Shown here: positions 56,141 through 64,000 of the stretch, piece after piece
Layout of the letters: each line of letters opens with the position of its first letter
Numbering within the stretch: position 1 is the stretch's first letter
Assembly: GCA_002682825.1 (NCBI GenBank)
Contig: NOKP01000026.1
Coordinates: 124,001-188,000, forward strand
DNA: 64,000 nt
Direction of reading: 5' to 3'
DNA from: Neonectria sp. B-13
Lineage: Eukaryota > Ascomycota > Sordariomycetes > Hypocreales > Nectriaceae
Position numbers and translations under genes: made by a program
Notes under the pieces: model-generated
The model's database searches: none
Told to the model about the DNA's origin: nothing
What the model saw: only the letters and a program-made list of their open reading frames with translations

Positions 56141-58147
56141 GGGAAATAAGGAAGCGGCAAAATTGTGTTTAGCTATGATAATGACAAGGGACAAAAGTTT
56201 CCATGGGAATGATGAATAGGTCTTAACGAAAGGATCGTCATCAAAATAAAGTAAAATAACTCAAGTCAATTCCCGTGCTCTGTGATGAACAAGATGTACC
56301 AAGGTCATGAGACTTCGGCCCCTCAACGAAAGATTCAATTGTCCTAGGCTCCCCGGTTGCGAGTAGCGTCATTTCGAGACACTTTGCCAACACCATAGAG
56401 TCGTTAAAGATATGATACGCGATCAGGCACGCAAAGCGACAACAATGACCTAGTTTGTACCTCCAAAGATGAGCATAGGGTACAGCGTAGAATTATTCCT
56501 CTTCTACATCACTAATACCATTTGTGTACACTATCGCTTCTGGCATCAATGCTATACACTCCTTAAGAGTTTGTCCACCTTTCTACCAAACTTTCATGTC
56601 GCATATCTCGTTATGACGTATCTATTTTGTAGATATTGTGGTTGGATGGGGCTAAGTGGGAGGTGTTGGGACGACCAGGATTGGAGTATCGCGAGCTAGG
56701 AGTTTCGAGTTGAGGGAAGTAGGGTAGAGAGTGCCAAAGTACCAAGTCTAGATTTTGGAGTCCCGGTGGTGTTGGTCTGAGTCTTGGGCATGATACAACA
56801 ATGTCAAACACTTTATCAAAAATTGTCAACATGACCAAATTATTTATAGAATGGTAGAGTAACAATAAATGAATATTGGTAGTAAACACTCTTCGTTCCG
56901 ATACTGCGATCATAAATATATCTAATTTCTACATTCAACTCTCTAGTTAGCACCGCGAACGCGAATCCAGCTGGCTAGAGTGTTGCTCTTGTACTGGGAG
57001 ACCATATTATATTATATTCGTACTGAGTTTTCCATGACCTAAACTGCGCAATGTTTTGAACACAGCTGCTCGTATACGCAACCGGCTGATCCTTCGTCAA
57101 TCAATACCTTAGAGCTCATCCGTGAGACCTGCCAACAATGTTGGTGGCACTGAATGTTCTGGTTTTCAAAGGACACAAGCTCGCAAGTCTGTTTTGGTCT
57201 AGTTGCTACTGCCGTCAATATTCACAAACTCACTATCGCCATGCTCAGTGAGCTTCTCCGCTGGACGTCCCGTTTGCGGCATCAGCACTCCGTTGACCGC
57301 ACCATCGATTTGGCATCTGGAGTCTATCCATGCGGCATTGGATCGACCAGCCGGCCAAGCTTTTATTGTTTCCCCCTAAGCCACAAGTAGGTCCCCGTCA
57401 TGGGTGGAGCATTGCCGTGTGTAAAGAGCGCTGTGGCTTGTTCAACTGGCTGTCGAAGTTGGCAGCCATGTCCACTGGTTGTTATGGGGAGCTCCTGCGG
57501 ACTCGTTCGAGAAAGCAGGGTGGGCCATCAACAAAGTAGCTCCATGGCTTCCACTGACTACCGATGCTAGCTAGTGGGAAAAGCACTGGAGGATATCACT
57601 GCGACCATCATGGACCATCATGCCCACATGGGATGGCGTTGTATCATCGCAGCCGGAACTGATTTGCCTAAAAAGGATGCCACCTGTGAGCCAGAAGAAA
57701 CGCTCCAAGATGAAATCGTCGGGAACCAATCGTCACAGGATCGTGGTGCGGTGAACATATTCCATTCCAATGGACGTTGGATTATTACACCGCTCATAGG
57801 AACGCTTGAAACTAATCTCCCTCCGCCAATGTTCCGAAACATGATTTATCCAGGGTTGGTGATTTGGGATCGAGAATGTATTTTTGATTTAGGGCTGATA
57901 GACAAACCTAGACATGATTGAGGGGAGGAAAAATGGTGGGAGAATGAGGACAGGTGCCCGTAGATGAGCCAGAAGAAATCTGGTTTGCTGGTGTAGTATT
58001 GGCCACGGTTGAAGGAATGTAACTAAGTTTACCCGCGGTTGAACAATAAACACTGGAAGTTGGGCTTTTAAGGGCATAATTATTTTTCAAAAATCAGGGA
58101 TTGTTTAGTATCAATCCGGGTGATCCTAAATCGGGAAATAATATTCT
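56141..58147. other. Gene-sparse 2-kb stretch
   Basis: Mostly A/T-rich sequence with no recognised gene or repeat, apart from the small ORF at 57610-57921 listed separately. Confidence 0.45.
57610..57921 (+). CDS. Small ORF, possible exon, unknown
   Basis: The frame is open from 57574 with first ATG at 57610, giving 103 aa (HHAHMGWRCIIAAGTDLPKK, FHSNGRWIITPLIGTLETNL). A possible acceptor (gctagctag) lies just upstream at about 57574, so it could be a terminal exon. Composition is plausible, but no family is recognised. Confidence 0.3.
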   Translation: MDHHAHMGWRCIIAAGTDLPKKDATCEPEETLQDEIVGNQSSQDRGAVNIFHSNGRWIITPLIGTLETNLPPPMFRNMIYPGLVIWDRECIFDLGLIDKPRHD

Positions 58148-59032
58148 CTACAACTCAGGCGTTTTCCGAGGAGGGTCTCCAGGAGAATACTCTGGCGTAT
58201 TTTCTCCTTCAAAATGGGTGTTTTGAATGACGGTAAAAACCTTTTCTAGAAAGACGAGTTGTGGGAGGTTTGCTGGGCTACCATCTTGGCCCTGCTTCCA
58301 GAAATCAAGCGTGTAAGCTTGGCTGGAATCGATATGCAGAGCTCCCTCGGAGTTCTGGATGATATGTCGCTGATCTGGCAAACTGGCCTGTGAAATCATG
58401 TGTATACGGGGATCCACGGGCCAAGTTTCTCCGTTATCTTTGAGTATCCGCAGCGGACTCCCTGCTGGATTCAAACGGGGTGCCACTGGATCCCACAGAA
58501 ATGGCATCCATCTGAGACCAATAGCTAGAATCAGATAGACCCTGTGCTGGGCATGCGAGCTTTCTAGTCGCCGTGCAGCTTCAACCATGCCATCTCTCCA
58601 TCGATGAGGGCGATCGAAAAACGGCGCCTTGCACTCAATCCATAGGTTATCCCGTAAAGATACGATCGGTGGTTGCCCTCTCTGCTGCCAGACGCCTACA
58701 ACCTGGCATACGACAACGCCGGGTCTCGTTCGGTACGGCTCAGTCTCATCCATTCCTCGGTATGCGTTTTGTTTGATTGAATACTGTTGAGATCCTGTAC
58801 GAGTATCAGGGAAGTATAACCTGACAATGGAGTTCCACCCTTGGATGACGACATGTTCGTATGTACAGTTCGGTCCTGCAGATCCCATGCGGCCTACCTC
58901 AAGCCAAGTTCCTTCGTTTGGGTCCCAAAAGAATGGACTATAATGTTTCAGCGTGGGATAAAGAAGGATAAGGGCTGAAGCCAAGGGAGGATGTCAAATC
59001 AACTTGTCAAGACCACCTGTCGACAGAGCCAT
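58148..59032 (-). CDS. Hypothetical protein, possible PD-(D/E)XK nuclease-like fold
   Basis: The main exon runs from about 58976 to the stop at 58148. It has no ATG before codon 33 (58888). A short first exon from ATG 59032 (MALSTGG) can join through a 39-bp interval ending ggcttcag, giving LYPTLKHYSPFFWDPNEG. That interval is short for an intron, so the start is uncertain. The sequence has a conserved look: LWIECKAPFFDRP (an E-x-K pair as in PD-(D/E)XK enzymes), RWRDGMVEAARRLESSHAQH and RVYLILAIGLRWMPFLWDP. E-x-K followed by a helix and a hydrophobic strand fits a restriction-endonuclease-like core, but this is inference. No signal or membrane segment. Confidence 0.6.
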
Positions 59033-59932
59033 GGACAGGTAGCCTTGCGGAGTTGGTTCAACAAGATTTCTCAGGCCTCGGCAATTCTTTTTTGAACGTA
59101 CACGGGAGCTGCCATTGCGAAAGTGGTTCGCGTTCAATTGGCTACAGAAAGCCCGACGACGACAGGTGAGTCCAAAGAAACCAGGTGCTGATGAACAGAT
59201 GCACAAAGAGTTATTAAAATTCAGACTGGGAAGAATGAAAAGGAAAACCAAAATATTTGCGTCAGGACTGCGAGAGGGAAACCAAAGACTGGATGGTTGG
59301 GCCTATTTAAATAGTGCATCTTCAAATAAATGTTAGTCAATTAGCCGGGGGCGGTTGGGGGCTGTGTGGGCGTGGTTGATTCGCTGGACTTCAGAAAACA
59401 TCGGGTCTGCTAAGTCTGTTTGTTGCTCTTCAACTAATTTTAGCATAGTATGACGAGGTAGACTGCTCCCGCGTAAGACCAGAAGGCTATGAGAACTAAA
59501 AGTTTTAAATACGTCAATATATACACATTTCTCCCCAATGTACACTCTATTTATGAAGATTATTATAAATATATATATTGGCTCATACCGCGCGACTACT
59601 AAGCGACAGTGGGACTGTCGACGACTCGGTGACTCCAGCGGCGACGGCGGCATCATGAACATTTGGTGTCTTTCAAACATCAGGTCGGCCAAATGGTGAA
59701 AGACTGTACATGATTATAGTTATATATATAGTGTGAGATACTAGAGCCATAGTTATATCGTTTCATAAACCAAGGAAAACTGACTGTGATCCCTCAAAGC
59801 TCGCTGTCTTCAACACATTCTTTCGCCTAAAGCTCAAACCATCTTTTGTTTTAAATGCTTTCACAAGTTAACAAGTTTAATGGCAACACACGTATAATAT
59901 AATCTTGCATCCTACGGCCTAAACCGTTGAGG
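59033..59932. other. A/T-rich intergenic
   Basis: Contains TATA-type tracts near 59520-59580 and 59720, and no recognisable gene or repeat unit. Confidence 0.4.
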
Positions 59933-60638
59933 CTAGGCTTCTGGTACGGGATTTCTGCCCCCCATAGACCCATGAACATCCATTCGATGGTCTTGTCTCT
60001 TGTTCCATGCCCACGGAGTTTCGAATACCGCGTCGCACTGATCACAATATTGGGGGCTCTTTAATTATGGAAACAAACGATGATTAGAAAAAGTGGCTTG
60101 GGTTTAGAGGGAGATTGAGGTAAAGGCCAATGCTGCAACTTACCTTGGCTCGATCAAAGTAGACCTGGGGCGGATATATGCCTCGGAAGCCATGTGTGAA
60201 CACGGCAAATAAGCCGATTTGTCCTTCGTCCTCAATCTTGTCGTCTATAGAAATATCATCGCGACTGTGCAATAAAATCTCCTTTCGTAGTTCCTCAAAA
60301 CCTGCTGGGACGGCCTCGGGCAGGTCTGGGTCTTCGTCGTCATCAAGCCGGAGCCTGAGCTGGGCATGCATTGAGACCCAAGTGTAGGTGACGTAAGCGA
60401 CAGTCGACTCGTTGCAACCTTCTCTGGAAGGTATTATGACTCGAAAGTTATTTTTAGCTGCAGTGCCGCCTGCTTCGGTGATCTTCTTGTACAAGAGTGC
60501 AGAGATGGGATCTTTATCCGGGTGGTCTTTGTGGAATGGTGGAGTGCCGTAAGTCTCGTCAACCCCGTTGGCAATAAGAAAGTCATCGAGAGTTTTCACA
60601 GAGACTCTAAGCCCGCGCAGAATAGTGGTCGAGCCCAT
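59933..60638 (-). CDS. Hypothetical two-exon protein
   Basis: Exons 60638-60144 and 60058-59933 join in phase 0 (intron gtaagt...ttaaag, 85 bp) and give 206 aa ending at TAG. The first exon alone would read on for only 20 poor codons, while the second exon adds a natural C-terminus with QYCDQCDAVFETPWAWNKRQ. The N-terminal ~165 residues are soluble, with KTLDDFLIANGVDETYGTP, VAYVTYTWVSMHAQLRLRL, an acidic run DDDEDPDLPE and QIGLFAVFTHGFRGIYPPQV. The Cys-x2-Cys pair could bind metal only with partners not seen here. No family recognised. Its neighbourhood is gene-poor. Confidence 0.65.
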
Positions 60639-62805
60639 TGTAGCTTGCCTTCAAGAGTCAAATGCCAGCGTGAGAAAAAGAATCGCAGATTGTGATGATT
60701 GTGAAAACTGGAGTAACAAAAACGCGGCGGGGCATGGTGATTAGGCAGAAGCCTCAGTGCCGCTGGTCAATGCCACTTTGGTTAGATCGAATTTCCAGCG
60801 CCTACTGGGACCAACAGGTGGCCTGACACTAAACCCACACAAATGTAACTTGATAGTACACGCCAGTCTCAATATCGCTGAGTAGGATTCAAACAATACG
60901 CCTCGGCGCGTAATTAAGGCTCGCCTGTGCCAAAGTCCCATTAACTGGTTATTTGTCACAGTACTCCTCCCGCCCAAAGCCCTGGCCCGCCCGAGGCTTC
61001 CTGGATATTTGGCGGTTGAGACTCCATTTTCGAGGCACATGGATATATAATTGGAGCCATTATCCACCCAGTTGGCCGACAGAAACCCAACCGGATCTAG
61101 AGCTGAAGATGAGGGCACTTTTATTGACCTAGATAGAACCTTTGTAACTACTAATGCACTTGCCTCGGGGTCACATTGCGTAATTAATGGTCTTCATCTC
61201 CATTATGCCTTTTGTTGTCCAGGGATATTCTCTCATCGAGCTTTTCGATTCCAAACATGACGCCCTCCTCGAGAAGCTCAATATTATCACTGAATCACCC
61301 AGTGAGAAACTTCAGTTCTCATAAGGATGAAGAGATTTGCTACTTCATGGACACCTCCTAGAAATATCTGGCATGAAACGGGAAGTCGGTGCGTATCTTA
61401 TCGTGACGGGCTTTCAGCCCATGTCATTTGCAACAACATGGCTTGGAGGGTTGCAATACCATGTCGGAGCTGTGGATGCAAGCACGTTCAGTTCGTGTTA
61501 TATCACTGCTCGAATCCAGGCAGGGTTCAATTGAGGGGTCACTTCGTGGCCGAGACCTCGACGGCCTGCTCCCAAGACTGGACTTCTTCACAAGCGTCCC
61601 CAAGTATTAGGACCTCGCGACGTAGCTGTATTGATGAATTACTTGCGCTTGAATGTACAAAAATGGAACGGTCTCCTTGATTGACCTTATACACGAGAAG
61701 TAGGAATTGTTCTTGATATTAGATCCACCTGCAAGCTGTAGATCAAACACAACAATGAGGGAGCTTCTATGTGAGAACAAGGAAATCAGGTTATTTGTAT
61801 GTATAACGAAATAAGAAAACTGAAATTTGTGGCGATTTTATCTGCTAAACATGCTAAACATGCTACTCTATTATTCATACTAACTAATACCAAACTAAAT
61901 ATCAAGTAATATTAGTTAGTATTTAAGAACTATTCTAGTATTGGGATTAATATTAGTACATGTATTCGTTCTAACCCTGCTAATATTGACCTCCTCGGTC
62001 TCATCCTCCTTAGCTCATACAGCCAAAACGGACCGAATGGCCAGTTTCTCTGATCACAGCACTGACTGAAGCCCTGGCTGCAGTGTTTCCTGTGCCTAAA
62101 ATGTTATAGCCGTAGTATCAGATTATTTTCTGTTAGCGTGTGTACGAAGAAGCAGCTGGAAGGATATTACTACTATAATAGGTTGATAATTGTGATTCAA
62201 AAGATAGACGAATCTTCACAGTAGAGCCCTCTTAACTAAGAAGAGGCAAGGGGTTCGAACAGCTACCTCCGAATTAAGTTGCTCTGGTTATGATCGAGAT
62301 TTCTTCTGGGCTGAACAAAGATCAAATGCTAAGAGAAGAAAAAAGGGCAGGCCTAACTTTCTCCGTCACCCAGAAGTTAGTTCCATCACACGATACTTGA
62401 ACCCACCTTCCGATTTCCAATACTTCGTAGCAGTATCCCCTATCATTCTCCTTAACCTCACGGCATACTGGACACATATTGTTCAAAAGACTATGGAACA
62501 GACGCGAACGGGAGAAGAGATGAATCCATGCTCCGTACTCTTCCACGATGCACCTTCAGCATGCCCATAATAAATACTATGATAGAACATGCAATGTGGA
62601 AACGATGTTTCAATGATGCTTGGCAAAGAACACAAGGGCAAACTTCGAAAGTTGTCTTCAGCGGGCACTCCTGCCTCAATTGGCTTTAATTGGCGCTTGA
62701 GGGAGCACTGATCTACGCCGCAAATTTTATGTGGAATTAGAGTTCATGGTAGGGTCTAGAATGATGTTGAATTAATTGTAAATACAGCACTATCTCAGGT
62801 AGATC
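60639..62805. other. Gene-poor A/T-rich stretch
   Basis: Between the 206-aa gene and the beta-helix gene. One decayed frame (61220-61534) is listed separately. From 61.7 to 62.0 kb it is strongly A/T-rich with small direct repeats such as TGCTAAACA twice near 61848-61864. Nothing else was recognised. Confidence 0.4.
61220..61534 (+). pseudogene. Decayed ORF fragment, unknown
   Basis: One frame reads like protein before and after two closely spaced stops, TAA 61322-61324 and TGA 61328-61330. Before them: SLIELFDSKHDALLEKLNII. After them: KREVGAYLIVTGFQPMSFAT. No start codon or splice context is evident. The family was not recognised. Confidence 0.3.
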
Positions 62806-64000
62806 CTAGTTGGCAAGGGGCTTAGCAGAGCCACCTCCTGACAACTTGACGGTGCGGCCACTCAGCCAACGACTCTTGGTAGCGCTAGAGTTGTAATAGA
62901 GCGTATGGCCATTGCTGTGGATGTTTGATAGAGTGTGGTCCTTGTCTGTCAGGTTCTGGACAGTCGTCGATTTAGTCAGGGTCCAGTTGCTTGTGCTGTC
63001 AAGCGCGATATCAAACGACGCCTCGCCGTATCCAGAATAGGCCGCACCAGTCCAAGAGCTGTACGACTTCAACGCCCAAGAGATGTAGCTACCGTTGTAC
63101 GCGACCAAATCACCAGTGAGTGTAGACTCGACCACATTGGCAGTCACCCGGGCGGGCTTCAGGTTGCTGTTCTCCTCGTAGCCAGCGTAATGGTTGAAGT
63201 CCTGGGTGATTTGGGAGAAGTTGGCAGAAACCAGCACGCCGGAGGTATGATTGATCTGGCTGTTGTCAATCAAAACGTCGATGATGGTGTTGCCGAACCA
63301 CAGTCCAGGCATGGTCTTGCCGAGAGTCGTGATCTTGGAGTCCTTCAGTTTCAGGTTTGCGCCCGATTGTCGCTCTGACGAACTAAAGATTGCCACGCCG
63401 CCGAGAAGACCCGCCGTTGCGTCGCAGTTGACGAGGGTAGCGTTCTGCTTTCCATCCATAAAGACGACAGGGCCATTGTCGGCATGTGAGATGACATTCT
63501 CTGCGTAGATTTCTCCCAGGGCGTAATATGTAGCTGAGCCAACACCAGCTACATGAGATACCGAGTCGTACACCTTGATATAGCCAGCAGGCGCGTCTCC
63601 GGAAAAGGCTGAGGAACGCGTCCCGCCTGAGAAGTGGTTCAGGTTGCGACCAATGATGGTTCCGTTGCCAGAAGCGTAGAGGCCATGGGACACAGGCCCG
63701 CTAGAGTAGAGCCAGGCATTGTTGAGCTTTACAACAGTCCCCGTGCCATACGAGTAGACATTGGCAGCACCATTGTGGACAGTAATGTTCACATGCTCTA
63801 GAGTGGCAGAGGAGTCGTTTGCCTAGATTTAATATCAGCACTCTGTAGAGTGTAGTTCACGTTCAACTCATATGGAGACATTGGAACATTATAATCCGAA
63901 ACAATTACTGTAACATACCACGTTGACTGCCGCGTTGAATCCGTAGAAACTAGCCGTGTTGAGGTTGGTGGAGTATCCCGTTTTCAAGATGTCGACATGC
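62806..64000 (-). CDS. Right-handed beta-helix-like surface or secreted protein, 5' part outside window
   Basis: Partial gene running off the right edge. The last exon is 63822-62806 (338 codons plus stop TAG). An upstream exon ends at 63920, and the ~97-bp intron (gtatgt...atctag) joins in phase 0 (FYGFNAAVNV to ANDSSATLEHVNI). The protein is rich in Gly, Ser, Asn and Thr with short repeated strand-turn units (AANVYSYGTGTVVKLNNAWL, GNGTIIGRNL, NTIIDVLIDNSQIN, ARVTANVVESTLTGDLVAYN). That is the pattern of parallel beta-helix adhesins or carbohydrate-active proteins. Several N-x-S/T sites suit a secreted glycoprotein. The N-terminus, and any signal peptide, is not visible. No catalytic motif was recognised. 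Confidence 0.72.

Noticed and set aside
54878..56194. 438-codon minus-strand ORF rich in Leu, Gly and Glu
   Set aside because: It is the antisense of the strongly codon-biased SSADH gene. Its low-complexity composition is typical of such shadows.
62215..62265. tRNA-like B box (GGTTCGAA) with possible stem
   Set aside because: The expected CC after the B box and a pairing acceptor stem are missing, and no A box is in the right place.

Overview
The window looks like nuclear DNA of a filamentous ascomycete (Pezizomycotina, probably Sordariomycetes). Its genes carry short spliceosomal introns (about 50-100 bp, GT donors, CTAAC/CTGAC-type branch sites). It also has two Zn2Cys6 regulators, and proteins such as the ASA1 and RNase P subunits have a clearly fungal sequence. 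No rRNA, tRNA, CRISPR array or organellar DNA was recognised.

Positions 1-30.5 kb are a fairly compact core-like block. In order: an RNase P subunit (POP4, -), a PlsB/GNPAT-type glycerol-3-phosphate/DHAP acyltransferase with a peroxisomal-type C-terminus (+), pantoate-beta-alanine ligase (PAN6, -), a 14-TM DHA2-type MFS exporter (-), a long 3-kb gene-free stretch, an NAD-type aldehyde dehydrogenase (+), a conserved unknown protein (+), ASA1 (-), a gene-poor stretch with decayed ORFs, a Zn2Cys6 factor (+), a TPR protein (-), a 797-aa membrane-anchored unknown (-), a HAD phosphatase (+) and an F-box-like protein (+).

Positions 30.8-40.7 kb hold no intact gene that I could model. On the minus strand there are many protein-like reading frames broken by frame changes, TA-rich tracts and nonsense codons. 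Two patches match conserved Ty1/copia blocks (an integrase entry motif near 34.1 kb and an RT/RNase-H patch near 37.4 kb). They lie in the reverse of canonical order, so I read this as overlapping or nested degenerate copia-like copies. A further broken coding region (38.9-40.6 kb) has five amber codons in one otherwise open frame, and a patch of short diverged repeats lies at 38.15-38.62 kb.

Positions 41.7-56.1 kb are accessory and catabolic: a secreted serine-beta-lactamase-like hydrolase (-), an 8-exon NirA-like Zn2Cys6 regulator (-), an SDR oxidoreductase with a GC-AG intron (-), a Baeyer-Villiger-type flavin monooxygenase pseudogene (+), and a complete succinate-semialdehyde dehydrogenase (+). 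The first four could be remnants of a degradative or secondary-metabolism cluster; this is inference from adjacency only.

Positions 56.1-64 kb are gene-sparse. They contain a possible PD-(D/E)XK-fold protein (-), a two-exon 206-aa unknown (-), a decayed ORF fragment, and the 3' part of a repeat-rich beta-helix-like protein running off the right edge (-). All gene models were built by hand from reading frames and splice signals, so exon borders are predictions.
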